A stretch of 64,000 bases of DNA from Parasphingorhabdus litoris DSM 22379 (GTDB lineage Bacteria > Pseudomonadota > Alphaproteobacteria > Sphingomonadales > Sphingomonadaceae). Shown here in pieces: positions 54,725-64,000 of the stretch. Each line of letters starts with the position of its first letter. Position 1 is the first letter of the stretch. The DNA lies in NCBI RefSeq assembly GCF_020906275.1, contig NZ_CP086727.1, forward strand, positions 1,922,001-1,986,000, read 5' to 3'. The notes beneath the pieces were generated by a model that saw only the letters and a program-made list of their open reading frames with translations, was not told the DNA's origin and ran no database searches. Position numbers and translations under genes: made by a program.

Positions 54725-54796
54725 GTTTGTCGCCTATCACGCCCTTCCCCACTCTGCCAGATTGACTTTTGTAATTTCCCGCAACACAGAGACGCC

Positions 54797-56146
54797 ATGA
54801 CACAGGTACATATAATTGGCGGTGGACTCGCTGGATCAGAGGCAGCATGGCAGTTGGCAAAGGCAGGTATAAAAGTGCGCCTTTCCGAAATGCGCGGTGG
54901 CGGTGATATGACGCCGGCTCATCAAACAGATGGTCTGGCTGAATTGGTCTGTTCTAACAGCTTTCGATCGGATGACGCTCAGAAAAATGCAGTTGGATTG
55001 CTCCATGCTGAAATGCGTGATCTTGGATCAATCATCATGGATCAAGGCGACAAAAACCGTCTGCCTGCCGGTTCTGCTCTCGCGGTAGATCGCGACCATT
55101 TCTCAAATGGTGTCACCAAAACCCTCACAGAACATCCGAACATAGAAATAGTGCGCGAGCGGATCGACCGGCTTCCGACGGAAGGCTTAACAATTGTCGC
55201 AACCGGCCCGCTTACCGCCATGACGCTGGCTGAAAGCATCGGAGCAGCAACAGGTGAAGACTCCTTGGCCTTTTTCGATGCCATTGCTCCCATTGTTTAC
55301 AAAGATAGCATCAACATGGATGTCGCATGGATGCAATCTCGCTGGGACAAGGTTGGCCCTGAAGGTGATGGCAAAGATTACATAAATTGCCCAATGAACC
55401 GCGATCAATATGAAGCCTTTATCCAAGGCCTGCTTGATGGCGAGAAGACCGACTTCAAGGAATGGGAGAAAAATACACCTTATTTTGAAGGATGTATGCC
55501 TATTGAAGTCATGGCGTCACGTGGACCAGAAACCTTGCGGTTCGGTCCTATGAAACCCGTCGGCCTTACCAACGCACATACTGACGAGAGTGCTTATGCC
55601 GTAGTGCAACTACGCCAAGACAATGCATTGGGCACTTTGTGGAACATGGTCGGCTTTCAAACCAAACTGAAATATGGTGCCCAAACAGAATTACTGCGCT
55701 CCATTCCCGGTCTTGAAAATGCCGAGTTCGCAAGAATGGGTGGGCTGCACCGAAATACATTTATCAATTCGCCGAAATTACTGGATCAGGAAATGCGTCT
55801 GAAAAAGGCGCCGCATATTCGGTTCGCCGGCCAGATTACGGGTTGCGAGGGCTATGTAGAAAGTGCCGCAGTTGGCCTCATGGTCGGACGCATGGTGGCA
55901 GCAGATATTAAAGGCGAGACATTCGTCTACCCGCCACAAACGACGGCCTTTGGCGCATTGCTATCGCATATAACCGGAGGCGCTGATGCCCAAGACTATC
56001 AACCGATGAATGTCAACTTCGGCCTTTTCCCACCTTTTGAACAACGCGTCAAAAAGAAGGAGCGAAAAGAGGCTTACACCACCCGTGCGCGAAAAGATTT
56101 TGCAGAATGGCAGGATACGGCAACAAGCAACCCAAAAGCGGCCTAA
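54797..56146 (+). CDS. trmFO: tRNA (uracil-54-C5) methyltransferase, folate/FAD-dependent
   Basis: 449 residues. FAD-binding [18 protein letters not shown] at the N-terminus, [15 protein letters not shown]-like [46 protein letters not shown] and [14 protein letters not shown]. It makes m5U54 using methylenetetrahydrofolate and FADH2 instead of SAM, the Gram-positive and alphaproteobacterial route. Its stop overlaps the convergent EF-hand gene by 4 bases. Confidence 0.96.
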   Translation: MTQVHIIGGGLAGSEAAWQLAKAGIKVRLSEMRGGGDMTPAHQTDGLAELVCSNSFRSDDAQKNAVGLLHAEMRDLGSIIMDQGDKNRLPAGSALAVDRDHFSNGVTKTLTEHPNIEIVRERIDRLPTEGLTIVATGPLTAMTLAESIGAATGEDSLAFFDAIAPIVYKDSINMDVAWMQSRWDKVGPEGDGKDYINCPMNRDQYEAFIQGLLDGEKTDFKEWEKNTPYFEGCMPIEVMASRGPETLRFGPMKPVGLTNAHTDESAYAVVQLRQDNALGTLWNMVGFQTKLKYGAQTELLRSIPGLENAEFARMGGLHRNTFINSPKLLDQEMRLKKAPHIRFAGQITGCEGYVESAAVGLMVGRMVAADIKGETFVYPPQTTAFGALLSHITGGADAQDYQPMNVNFGLFPPFEQRVKKKERKEAYTTRARKDFAEWQDTATSNPKAA

Positions 56147-56610
56147 CATTTACAGCGTTGCGCGGCGCGTTTAGGCCTGGTCGTACGAAACTCCGCCCTT
56201 GTTAACTGCCCGTCTCCATCTTCATCCGCTCGCTCAAAACGATCACTTGTCGCGACAGCCCATTCCTCGAAAGTCAGCAGATTATCTCCGTTCTTATCCA
56301 AAGCCTTGAAAGCTTTGGTCCGGCTGCTCATCATTTCTAGCCGTGTAATGACATTATCGCGATTGCGATCGTACCGATTGAAACGCCGCTCTTCCCGAGA
56401 AGCTTTGTAGGCTTTTGGTGGCTCAGGAGGAGGAGGACCAAGTACCGGAGCATTTTCATCGGCTTCGGGTAAACCCTCAGGTTCCAGCTGTTCAGGCGGC
56501 GGCGGTGCATCTGGGAGCACCACTTCTTGTCCGTTGACACCAATCCAGAAAAATAGTCCGGCAGTGATCAACAACATCATAGTAATGGCACCGGCGACAT
56601 ATCGTTTCAT
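56143..56610 (-). CDS. Anchored EF-hand calcium-binding protein
   Basis: 155 residues. An N-terminal helix ([17 protein letters not shown]) is followed by a Pro-rich acidic linker ([11 protein letters not shown]) and three EF-hand loops: [24 protein letters not shown] and [12 protein letters not shown], each with Asp/Asn at ligand positions 1, 3 and 5 and Glu at 12. The tail is Cys-Lys-Cys. The domain would be periplasmic. No partner is visible; calcium-dependent envelope function is a guess. Confidence 0.82.
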   Translation of the reverse strand: MKRYVAGAITMMLLITAGLFFWIGVNGQEVVLPDAPPPPEQLEPEGLPEADENAPVLGPPPPEPPKAYKASREERRFNRYDRNRDNVITRLEMMSSRTKAFKALDKNGDNLLTFEEWAVATSDRFERADEDGDGQLTRAEFRTTRPKRAAQRCKC

Positions 56611-56646
56611 GTGCCGCTTGCTCCCTCACCTTGATCTTATCTGGTG

Positions 56647-57318
56647 TTAACAGCCGGAGACGCCGTGCCAGATGATTTTACTAGCAACCCCTGGACGATA
56701 AAGATCGGCTGTTAACGAGCCTTTTTTGGCATCGCTTTTCGCCAATTTACAGAAAATTGAGAGCGGCCGACCGCTACTGTCAAAGCGCAGGGATGGCACG
56801 CTCTCAAACCGTTCTTTACATTTATCAAAAGCCACTTGGCGCATTCCGGCATCACTACAATGCCGAGCAAAATCCCAAAGCGCCCAACCCTGCGCTCCAA
56901 TTTTCTGATCGTCGGTCAGATTGTTTGTTCCGCCAAGTGGAAAACCGAAGGCGCCCTCCCCTCGCCTTTCAGCGTATAAGTCAAACTGTTGATCATCCCA
57001 GGGAAAGTCGTCCAGCACGAGTTCCCATCCTTCCAACAATGCCATCAAAGACAAAAGATCCGCACCTTGCTGTTCTGCTTCGCTTATCAGCGCCACCAAA
57101 GGTTCGCCTGCCGGACGCTCCTTTGCCGCCTTGGTTAAAATATCCCGCCACCAAGTTAACCGCATTTGTCCAATCAATGTTTCGGAGGTGGATTGGATAA
57201 CCGACGCAAATCTCGAATCCAATGCAAAAACAAGCGCATAGAGCGAATGGTGAGGGCGTTTTGCATAGGCCAAAACCAGTCTGCGTAACGGATCCAGATG
57301 TAAAAATGCATCACTCAT
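56647..57318 (-). CDS. Squalene/phytoene synthase-like protein (NDUFAF6-type)
   Basis: 223 residues, shorter than true phytoene synthases (about 300). Family text: YAKRPHHSLYALVFALDSRF, GQMRLTWWRDIL, WELVLDDFPWDD and YAERRGEGAFGFPLGG. The two Asp-rich catalytic motifs of real synthases (DxxxD) are not clearly present, so activity is doubtful. Similar proteins in alphaproteobacteria and mitochondria are linked to respiratory complex I assembly. No crt genes are near. Confidence 0.75.
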   Translation of the reverse strand: MSDAFLHLDPLRRLVLAYAKRPHHSLYALVFALDSRFASVIQSTSETLIGQMRLTWWRDILTKAAKERPAGEPLVALISEAEQQGADLLSLMALLEGWELVLDDFPWDDQQFDLYAERRGEGAFGFPLGGTNNLTDDQKIGAQGWALWDFARHCSDAGMRQVAFDKCKERFESVPSLRFDSSGRPLSIFCKLAKSDAKKGSLTADLYRPGVASKIIWHGVSGC

Positions 57319-57472
57319 GACGATGCCGTTGCCAGTTTTCTGGGGTAAATCAAGGTAAAGATCGCTTTAACCAAAGCCATTGGCGCACCGCTAACCCTTT
57401 TCTCTCTATCAGACACGCTGAATTGAAATCCATCTGCGTGAATTATTGGCGCAATAATAAAAGGCCAGGGGC

Positions 57473-59542
57473 ATGGTTACAAAGAACGAGAGAAAATCGC
57501 AGAAGTCATTTTTGCAACGATTGCGGTCTGATACCACTGGTAACACTTTTGCCATGGCTGCTGCAGCAATTTTCCCGATAATCGGTGTCATTGGTGGTGG
57601 TGTTGATATCGGCCGTGGCTATATGGCCAAAGCTCGCTTGCAACAGGCCTGCGATGCTGGCGCTCTTGCCGGTAGACGTTCGATGACAGGCGATACAATG
57701 GCCGCCGCCGATAAGGTACAAGCTCGAAAGTTTTTTGACTTTAACTTTCCCGAAGGAACCTTCGGAACAGAACCATTTCAACAAATTGATGGCAAAGACA
57801 ATCCTCGCTTTGTTGATGGCGTAGAACCGCGGACGGTTGACGGTTTTGCAGAAGCCCAAATTCCAACCACTTTGATGCGGGTTTTTGGCAATGATCGCAT
57901 GACAATCAAAGTCTCTTGCGTCACCCGACTGGACGTTGGCAATGTTGACGTCATGATGGTGCTCGATTTGTCCGGTTCAATGGATTGGAGACCAAATGGG
58001 TCCACCACCAGCGTTGAAACCGAAAAGAGGATCCATGGTCTTAGAGAAGCCGTAAAAGATTTTTATGGTACGCTCGGCACGGGTGGCGGCGGCGGAGCTG
58101 TAAACAACCAGATACGCTATGGATTTGTAAACTACAATTCTCATGTAAATGTCGGGCAATTGCTGCTCGACGAAAATCCAGCTTGGCTGGTCGGGGGAAC
58201 TGCAGGTGATCGCTGGTCTTACCAGACCCGGCGCGGAACGTGGGAAGTCCCGAATCCCAATTACATTCCACCTGATCCTAACTACGATCCACGTACTGAT
58301 CCTGGTGCGGCACCGATATCAACGGATATTGATACTGATATAGAATTGCTGAGACAGCTAGACGGTCCAGAATGCACGACACAGTTTGGTCAAAACCAAA
58401 GCGTTCCAGGCTATTGGACTGCCAATCCAAGTGGCAACCCAATAGTGACGTTGGATACAAGCGGTGAATATTCCGTCTTGGTGACTCGAACCTATTCTTA
58501 TCACAGCTGGAATGGCTCACAAGCTCAACCACCGGCAAACGCTGTTGGTTCGGCTTATTGGCTAGACTGTGAGCGCGAAGTCGAAATCAAAACCGAAACC
58601 TTTGAAAAAGGAGGTGGAAATGGTGAACCTGAGTTTATTACCGTAGACAAATGGCAAGCCGATGCGGTGAGCTTCAGCGGCTGGGAATATGGGCAATTCA
58701 CCCATGAAGTTTCCGACTATGTAGCATCAATTGACTCAAGTGAAGATCCTGTTCAACGTCCAACAGAAAATAATCTGGAGTTGGATCGTTGGGCTGGTTG
58801 TATTGAGGAACGCGATACAGATGCGACTATTACTGACAGCAGCTCGAACATAAGTGCTGGCGCTCTTGATCTCAATATCGACCTTGTACCAACAGACAAT
58901 GCATCACGTTGGCGCCCAAGCTGGCCAGGTGTTGAGTTCCTAAGAAATAGTAACCGTATTAGCAGCTCTCAATGCACGACTCCAGCTAGACGCTTGGCGC
59001 AATATGACTCCATCACCTCACCAGGGCTGGACAGCAATGGCAACCAAGTAGGCGGCAGTCTGGAAGCTTATATCGATAGTTTGACAGCAACAGGCACAAC
59101 CAATCATACGATTGGAATGATTTGGGGTGCAAGGCTGCTGTCTGAAAACGGCTTATTTGCAACTGAAAACCAATATACTGGAAATGGCTTTCCAATAGGT
59201 CGTCATCTCGTTTTCATGACAGACGGAGCCATGAATTTCAATGGCAACAGATATAATGTCTATGGTTACAACCAATTGGACGGCAGAATTGCGCCAACAG
59301 GTACAAGCAATGGCGATCTGGATGATATTCAGGAAAATCGCTTTCAGTTAATATGCCAAGCCATTCGCAATCAAGGCGTTACCATCTGGGTTGTTCAATT
59401 TGGCGTGACCAACGTTACCCAAAGCATGAGAGATTGCGCAACCAGCGATGATCATGCGGCGCCGGCCACGGACAATGCCACCTTGCAAGCGGCATTCAGT
59501 GATATTGCCAAAACCATCGGTGGATTGAGGATTTCACAATGA
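57473..59542 (+). CDS. TadG-like pilus assembly protein with von Willebrand A domain
   Basis: 689 residues. N-terminal TadE/TadG signal helix (TTGNTFAMAAAAIFPIIGVI, GGVDIGRGYMAKARLQQACD), then a vWA domain starting with VDVMMVLDLSGSMDW, whose MIDAS motif DxSxS includes Asp165, Ser167, Ser169. A large insertion (about 230-470) is rich in Tyr, Trp and Asn, before the domain resumes with IGMIWGARLLSENGL, HLVFMTDGAMNFNG and VTIWVVQFGVT. Exported; probably a surface adhesin or pilus component. It overlaps the next gene by ATGA. No tad secretion ATPase or secretin lies in the window. Confidence 0.88.
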   Translation: MVTKNERKSQKSFLQRLRSDTTGNTFAMAAAAIFPIIGVIGGGVDIGRGYMAKARLQQACDAGALAGRRSMTGDTMAAADKVQARKFFDFNFPEGTFGTEPFQQIDGKDNPRFVDGVEPRTVDGFAEAQIPTTLMRVFGNDRMTIKVSCVTRLDVGNVDVMMVLDLSGSMDWRPNGSTTSVETEKRIHGLREAVKDFYGTLGTGGGGGAVNNQIRYGFVNYNSHVNVGQLLLDENPAWLVGGTAGDRWSYQTRRGTWEVPNPNYIPPDPNYDPRTDPGAAPISTDIDTDIELLRQLDGPECTTQFGQNQSVPGYWTANPSGNPIVTLDTSGEYSVLVTRTYSYHSWNGSQAQPPANAVGSAYWLDCEREVEIKTETFEKGGGNGEPEFITVDKWQADAVSFSGWEYGQFTHEVSDYVASIDSSEDPVQRPTENNLELDRWAGCIEERDTDATITDSSSNISAGALDLNIDLVPTDNASRWRPSWPGVEFLRNSNRISSSQCTTPARRLAQYDSITSPGLDSNGNQVGGSLEAYIDSLTATGTTNHTIGMIWGARLLSENGLFATENQYTGNGFPIGRHLVFMTDGAMNFNGNRYNVYGYNQLDGRIAPTGTSNGDLDDIQENRFQLICQAIRNQGVTIWVVQFGVTNVTQSMRDCATSDDHAAPATDNATLQAAFSDIAKTIGGLRISQ

Positions 59543-60141
59543 TTGATCGAAAGCAGAACAAATCCAGCATTTTTAGCAATGAGGATGGCGCCACGCTAAT
59601 GGAATTTGGCTTAGTGGCTGGCCCCTTGATGATGCTCATTTTAGGTATCACCGATCTTGGCTATCGGGGATATCTCGACACTCTCACCAAATCGAAGCTG
59701 CATGAAATAGCGCGACAGGCGTCGACTGGTAATTTGCCTGAAGATCAGATCGAACAGATTATTGAGGCAGATCTAGCACCACTCTTACTCACTGGTGTCG
59801 ATCCAGAAGTGACGGTCAAAAGCTATTTTGATTTTACCAGTATCGGCAAGCCTGAGAAATTGCTTACTGACAATAACGGCGATGGTAATCTTGATCCAGG
59901 TGACTGTTATTTGGACGGTAATCGCAATGGCGAATTTGATGTGAACTTTGGTAATAGCGGTATTGGTGGTCCCGATGATATTGTGAACTATACAATTACC
60001 ATCGAGTCACCTCGGCTTTTCCCATTGGCAAAAATGTTTGGATGGAGCGAGACGATGATCACGACGAACAGTACAGCTGTTCGCAACCAACCCTATGGCG
60101 ATCAAGCCGACGTTCCAGAAATATGCGAGCCGATAACATGA
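59539..60141 (+). CDS. TadE-like pseudopilin
   Basis: 200 residues. The TadE signature occurs at the start: EDGATLMEFGLVAGPLMMLI, with Glu five residues into the helix, as in type IV-pilin-like proteins processed by a prepilin peptidase. A soluble extracellular part follows, with a Ca-binding-like stretch DNNGDGNLDPGDCYLDGN. It overlaps genes on both sides by ATGA, forming a trio with 57473-59542 and 60138-60836. Confidence 0.85.
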   Translation: MIDRKQNKSSIFSNEDGATLMEFGLVAGPLMMLILGITDLGYRGYLDTLTKSKLHEIARQASTGNLPEDQIEQIIEADLAPLLLTGVDPEVTVKSYFDFTSIGKPEKLLTDNNGDGNLDPGDCYLDGNRNGEFDVNFGNSGIGGPDDIVNYTITIESPRLFPLAKMFGWSETMITTNSTAVRNQPYGDQADVPEICEPIT

Positions 60142-60836
60142 TTTACGATAATATTTCTCATTCGTTGAAAGACATGAAACGGAAATTCGACAACCTGTCG
60201 CTTGTCAAAGATACAAGCGGCCTCGCATTGGTCGAATTTGCCTTTACAGCTCCCTTGCTTCTGACATTTGGACTGGGCGGATTGGAAACAGCAAATTTGG
60301 CTGTTGCGCACCTACAAGTAAGCCAAGTCGCTATGTTGGCTGCCGATAACGCTTCACGGGTGAGAACTACGATTGATGAAGCAGATATTCGCGAAATATT
60401 CACCGGTGTGCATCTGACAGGAAACAGCATCGACTTCTCACCCAACGCGCGCGTCATCTTGTCGAATTTGGAGCATAATGGCCTGTTGGGATCTGACGAA
60501 GGGCAATGGATCCGCTGGCAAAGATGCTATGGCAGCAATACGAAATACAGTTCCAGCTACGGAGCCGAAGGTGATGGGCGAACGGATTCCTCGCTCGCAG
60601 GCGGCATCGGTCCCACCGGCAAGAAGATTGAAGCAACCGCAGCAACGGCAGTCAACTTTGTTGAAGTCGTATATGATTATAAGCCGCTAGTATCTGACAG
60701 GTTTTTTGGCGAAGTTGTGATACGATATCAAAGCGCCTTTGTGTCTCGTGAACGCGCAGATCATGCACTCAGAAATGCAAGTAGCATTCCCGCTTCCGAA
60801 CTATGGACATGCAATCGCTACGCTACAGTGAGTTAA
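60138..60836 (+). CDS. TadE-like pseudopilin
   Basis: 232 residues from ATG 60138, which overlaps the previous stop as ATGA; the frame is open further upstream without a start signal. Pilin-like signal [20 protein letters not shown] with its Glu, then a helical stalk ([20 protein letters not shown]) and a soluble domain. Its stop overlaps the convergent pdhB stop by 4 bases. Confidence 0.85.
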   Translation: MIYDNISHSLKDMKRKFDNLSLVKDTSGLALVEFAFTAPLLLTFGLGGLETANLAVAHLQVSQVAMLAADNASRVRTTIDEADIREIFTGVHLTGNSIDFSPNARVILSNLEHNGLLGSDEGQWIRWQRCYGSNTKYSSSYGAEGDGRTDSSLAGGIGPTGKKIEATAATAVNFVEVVYDYKPLVSDRFFGEVVIRYQSAFVSRERADHALRNASSIPASELWTCNRYATVS

Positions 60837-62203
60837 CGATAGCAGACCCTTTTCGCAGCAGCGATGATCCGATCGCTGTCAATTAGGGCTGCTTTCTCCA
60901 GGTTGGCAGCATAAGGTAGCGGGACATCCTCGTTGGTTACGCGTGCGACTGGTGCGTCGAGATCGTCGAATCCTTCATCCATACAAATTGCCATGATCTC
61001 ACTGGCAATTGAACAAGTCGGCCAGCCTTCTTCAGCAACGACCAGACGGTTAGTCTTTGCCAAGCTTTTGAGAACCGTTTCCGTGTCCAATGGACGCAGC
61101 GTGCGAAGATCAATCACTTCCGCATCAATCCCCTCACCTGCCAATGTATCTGCAGCTTCCAGTGCCAGTCCTACACCAATAGAGTAGCTTACAATGGTCA
61201 CATCTGACCCTTCGCGCATGATACGCGCTTTGCCGATTGGCAATACATAGTCATCAATCTCGGGGAGTTCGAATGAACGTCCGTAAAGCAATTCATTCTC
61301 CAAAAACACAACCGGGTCTGGACAACGGATCGCAGCTTTCAACAGGCCTTTTGCATCGGCAGCATCATAGGGCGCTATGACGATCAGACCTGGGACACTG
61401 GCATACCATGGCCCATAATTTTGGCTATGCTGGGCACCCACCCGCGCAGCCGCGCCATTTGGCCCACGAAATACAATCGGGCAACGCATCTGGCCGCCAG
61501 ACATGTAGTTGGTTTTAGCTGCAGAATTAATGATATGGTCAATCGCTTGCATGGCGAAATTGAACGTCATGAATTCTACGATCGGTTTCAACCCACCCAT
61601 AGCAGCACCCGCACCAATGCCTGCAAAACCATGCTCTGTAATGGGCGTATCAATGACGCGCTTGCTGCCAAATTCATCCAGCAAGCCCTGGGTCACTTTG
61701 TAAGCGCCTTGGTACTCGGCAACCTCTTCACCCATGACAAACACGCTGTCATCGGCCCGCATCTCTTCGGCCATTGCGTCACGAAGCGCCTCGCGAACGG
61801 TAATGCTGATCATTGCTGTGCCTTCAGGGATGGCTGGATCTTCGGCACGAGATATTTCTATAGCGGGTGCAGTCTGTGGTTCTTTTGGAGATGGCTCCGG
61901 GGCCGGTTGGGCTTCCACTTTTGATACAGAATCCGTAACGGATGACGTACTTTCCTCTGCATCATCACCAATCAACTCGGCAATGACCGTGCCTACGGCC
62001 ACTTCATCTGTTCCTTCGGCAACCAGAATCTTCGAAATTACGCCTTCATCTACGGCTTCAAATTCCATTGTCGCCTTATCTGTTTCAATCTCGGCCAATA
62101 TATCGCCAGAGCTGACCTCATCACCCTCTTTGACCAACCATTTCGCAAGCGTCCCCTCTTCCATTGTCGGTGACAGCGCAGGCATTTTTAGTTCGATCGC
62201 CAT
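60833..62203 (-). CDS. pdhB: Pyruvate dehydrogenase E1 beta subunit with N-terminal lipoyl domain
   Basis: 456 residues from ATG 62203, overlapping the pdhA stop as TGATG. A lipoyl domain (1-80) carries the lipoyl Lys43 in [18 protein letters not shown]. An Ala/Pro-rich hinge (about 85-125) leads to the transketolase-type E1 beta (about 130-456): [45 protein letters not shown] and [10 protein letters not shown]. Lipoyl domains normally sit on E2; the fusion is known in alphaproteobacteria. Makes acetyl-CoA with PdhA, using lipoate from LipA. Confidence 0.96.
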   Translation of the reverse strand: MAIELKMPALSPTMEEGTLAKWLVKEGDEVSSGDILAEIETDKATMEFEAVDEGVISKILVAEGTDEVAVGTVIAELIGDDAEESTSSVTDSVSKVEAQPAPEPSPKEPQTAPAIEISRAEDPAIPEGTAMISITVREALRDAMAEEMRADDSVFVMGEEVAEYQGAYKVTQGLLDEFGSKRVIDTPITEHGFAGIGAGAAMGGLKPIVEFMTFNFAMQAIDHIINSAAKTNYMSGGQMRCPIVFRGPNGAAARVGAQHSQNYGPWYASVPGLIVIAPYDAADAKGLLKAAIRCPDPVVFLENELLYGRSFELPEIDDYVLPIGKARIMREGSDVTIVSYSIGVGLALEAADTLAGEGIDAEVIDLRTLRPLDTETVLKSLAKTNRLVVAEEGWPTCSIASEIMAICMDEGFDDLDAPVARVTNEDVPLPYAANLEKAALIDSDRIIAAAKRVCYR

Positions 62204-63288
62204 CAATATTGCTCCACCAATACATCAGTATAAAGTTCCTCAGCAGCGGGTTCCGGCGATTCTTCGGCAAAATCTGCTGCCTCCATCACGGTCTTGCGCA
62301 CCTTTTTGTCCAAGGCCTTCAAATCCTCTTCTTTGACGCCCTGCTTCATCAACATGGCTTTCACCTGTTCGATAGGATCTGATTTCTCACGAACGTCCTG
62401 CACTTCGTCGCGACTGCGATAGCGTGCCGGGTCGGACATGGAGTGGCCGCGATAGCGATAGGTTTTCAATTCCATCAATACCGGACCTTTGCCGCTGCGC
62501 ACATATTTCAAGGCTTCTTCGACCGCGCCGCGGACTGCCAAAACATCCATGCCATCAACCTGTACGCCTGGAATGCGAAAGCTTTCACCACGGCGATACA
62601 ATTGATCTTCGGATGACGAACGGTTGACGCTCGTGCCCATGGCATACTGGTTATTCTCGATCACAAAAATGACTGGAAGCTTCCAAAGCTCCGCCATGTT
62701 GAAGCTCTCGTAAACCTGCCCCTGATTCGATGCACCATCGCCAAAATAAGCCAGACAAACACCGCCATCTTCGCGATATTTATGTCCGAAGGCCAGACCG
62801 GTTCCCAGTGACACCTGTGCACCGACAATACCGTGGCCACCATAAAAGCCGTGCTCCACGGAGAACATGTGCATCGACCCGCCCTTACCCTTGGAAATAC
62901 CAGACGCACGACCGGTCAGTTCAGCCATAACAACATTGGGATCAATACCGCAGGCCAGCATATGGCCATGATCACGATAACCGGTGATCACGCTGTCCTT
63001 GCCCGGTTCAATCGCAGATTGTAGGCCTGTGACTACAGCTTCCTGTCCGATATAGAGATGACAGAAACCGCCAATCAGTCCCAGGCCATATAGTTGCCCT
63101 GCCTTTTCTTCAAAGCGCCGAATGAGCAGCATCTGCTCATAAAAATCTATCAGTTCAGCTTTGCTGGCTTTATAAATTGGAGTTTTCAGCGCCGGCAAAC
63201 GATTGACGGACTTTGTTGTTGCCTTTTTTGGTGCCCTTTTAACCGGCGCCTTGGATTTTGATGGGGCTTTCTGGGGAGATTTTGCCAC
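62203..63288 (-). CDS. pdhA: Pyruvate dehydrogenase E1 alpha subunit
   Basis: 361 residues from GTG 63288. The N-terminal 30 residues are Lys/Ala/Pro-rich ([15 protein letters not shown]) and probably disordered. The TPP-binding core has [48 protein letters not shown] and [10 protein letters not shown], plus the phospho-loop [20 protein letters not shown]. It decarboxylates pyruvate with pdhB. Order eno-ftsB-pdhA-pdhB. Confidence 0.96.
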   Translation of the reverse strand: MAKSPQKAPSKSKAPVKRAPKKATTKSVNRLPALKTPIYKASKAELIDFYEQMLLIRRFEEKAGQLYGLGLIGGFCHLYIGQEAVVTGLQSAIEPGKDSVITGYRDHGHMLACGIDPNVVMAELTGRASGISKGKGGSMHMFSVEHGFYGGHGIVGAQVSLGTGLAFGHKYREDGGVCLAYFGDGASNQGQVYESFNMAELWKLPVIFVIENNQYAMGTSVNRSSSEDQLYRRGESFRIPGVQVDGMDVLAVRGAVEEALKYVRSGKGPVLMELKTYRYRGHSMSDPARYRSRDEVQDVREKSDPIEQVKAMLMKQGVKEEDLKALDKKVRKTVMEAADFAEESPEPAAEELYTDVLVEQY

Positions 63289-63401
63289 GCTCGCAGTTTC
63301 CTGTCTCTTTTTTGGGTTTACAACATCATAAACAGGTCAGCCAGATTTCCCAAGCCTAATACGCTGGAAAAGACACAAAAAATTGACCAAGAACCAGGAT
63401 A

Positions 63402-63713
63402 CTATTTGAGCGGAACGATAATCTCGTCCGGGTGAACGAAATTGCCTTCCTTGCGCAGCAATTCCCCCACCAAATCCGGATCAGCACCATTGGGGTCAAG
63501 CAACTCTACGCGATTTTTCAAAGCATCACGCTCTGCCTCAAGAGCCGCAAGCTGCGTTCCCCGTTCATCAAGAGCCGTGCGATACTCGCCCCAGGCCAGA
63601 ATTCCGGTTGGCCCGAGCACAGCATAACCGGCAATCGCGAGCAAAGTCAGCAGAGCAAAACCAGGGCCGAGGGCCGCTTTGATCAATCCACCAATTTTCT
63701 CTTTATGAGCCAT
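63402..63713 (-). CDS. ftsB: FtsB/DivIC-type septum formation initiator
   Basis: 103 residues from ATG 63713; longer frames lack a start signal. One helix (LGPGFALLTLLAIAGYAVLG) is followed by a coiled coil (LDERGTQLAALEAERDALKN, RVELLDP) and a short C-terminal segment. FtsB with FtsL and FtsQ regulates the septal peptidoglycan synthase at division. The gap to pdhA is 113 bases. Confidence 0.9.
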   Translation of the reverse strand: MAHKEKIGGLIKAALGPGFALLTLLAIAGYAVLGPTGILAWGEYRTALDERGTQLAALEAERDALKNRVELLDPNGADPDLVGELLRKEGNFVHPDEIIVPLK

Positions 63714-63829
63714 ATTCTCTCTTGAATCAGAATAATGATTCGCTGGCAAGTGGATTAACACTTTAAATTAAAAATAGTGGGTTTGGGTCGCTGAAATGCC
63801 ACTTGATCAAGACCGCAGTCAAAACCAAC

Positions 63830-64000
<171 letters not shown>

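Overview
The window reads as chromosomal DNA of a Sphingomonadales alphaproteobacterium (Sphingopyxis/Sphingorhabdus-like). This is inferred from gene content and order: an exosortase/EpsI pair with PEP-CTERM proteins ending in PEPxxW, glycine-rich helix and RRRR; the dusB-ntrB-ntrC-ntrY-ntrX-hfq-hflX run; a fused IspD-IspF; a pyruvate dehydrogenase E1 beta with its own lipoyl domain; the eno-ftsB-pdhA-pdhB order; and TrmFO. No insertion sequence, prophage, integrase, CRISPR array or rRNA was seen. Almost all of the window is ordinary, tightly packed core genome.

Layout. 1-12 kb is a surface/envelope region: epsI (partial) and exosortase on the minus strand, a SleB-type cell wall hydrolase, an unrecognised four-helix membrane protein, a membrane-anchored retropepsin, two divergent PEP-CTERM proteins, two very small membrane proteins in a stretch unusually rich in TTGCA/TGCAA, a polyprenyl glycosylphosphotransferase and two membrane acyltransferases, then tRNA-Ser. 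12.2-21.7 kb is one long plus-strand run: mltB-type transglycosylase, rlpA, D,D-carboxypeptidase, tmk, holB, metG, tatD, an MBL-fold hydrolase, a second retropepsin and mazG. 21.7-31 kb is the minus-strand nitrogen-regulation operon, dusB to hflX, whose Hfq carries two Sm domains in one chain. 31-38 kb holds ispDF, a secreted protein, pncC/cinA, coq10-like and lipA, then a bicarbonate transporter-PII-like-carbonic anhydrase-flavoprotein operon and a NYN-LOTUS protein.

38-50 kb holds a DUF2846-like membrane protein, ettA, an M28 peptidase, a lipoprotein, a PilZ-like protein, a 38-residue membrane peptide, tRNA-Pro and a CAU tRNA, a polysaccharide deacetylase, a histidine kinase with a degenerate ATPase domain divergent from an Lrp/AsnC regulator, a TPR protein, yaaA and an SDR. 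50-64 kb holds gyrA, a GNAT, a TauD-type dioxygenase, a lysoplasmalogenase, trmFO, an EF-hand protein, a squalene/phytoene synthase-like protein, three Tad-like proteins (one with a von Willebrand A domain), then pdhB, pdhA, ftsB and eno (partial) on the minus strand.

Themes. Exosortase, PEP-CTERM substrates, the sugar transferase and the acyltransferases fit exopolysaccharide production coupled to protein sorting. The MltB-RlpA-carboxypeptidase run is a peptidoglycan-trimming set. The ntr genes with dusB, hfq and hflX link nitrogen signalling to RNA-level control. I found no clearly new multi-gene system. The items most worth following are the tandem Hfq with divergent rim residues, the SbtA/SbtB/carbonic anhydrase cassette in a probable heterotroph, the small-protein/TTGCA region before the glycosylphosphotransferase, the degenerate kinase with a palindromic site beside an Lrp regulator, and the orphan Tad-like trio.
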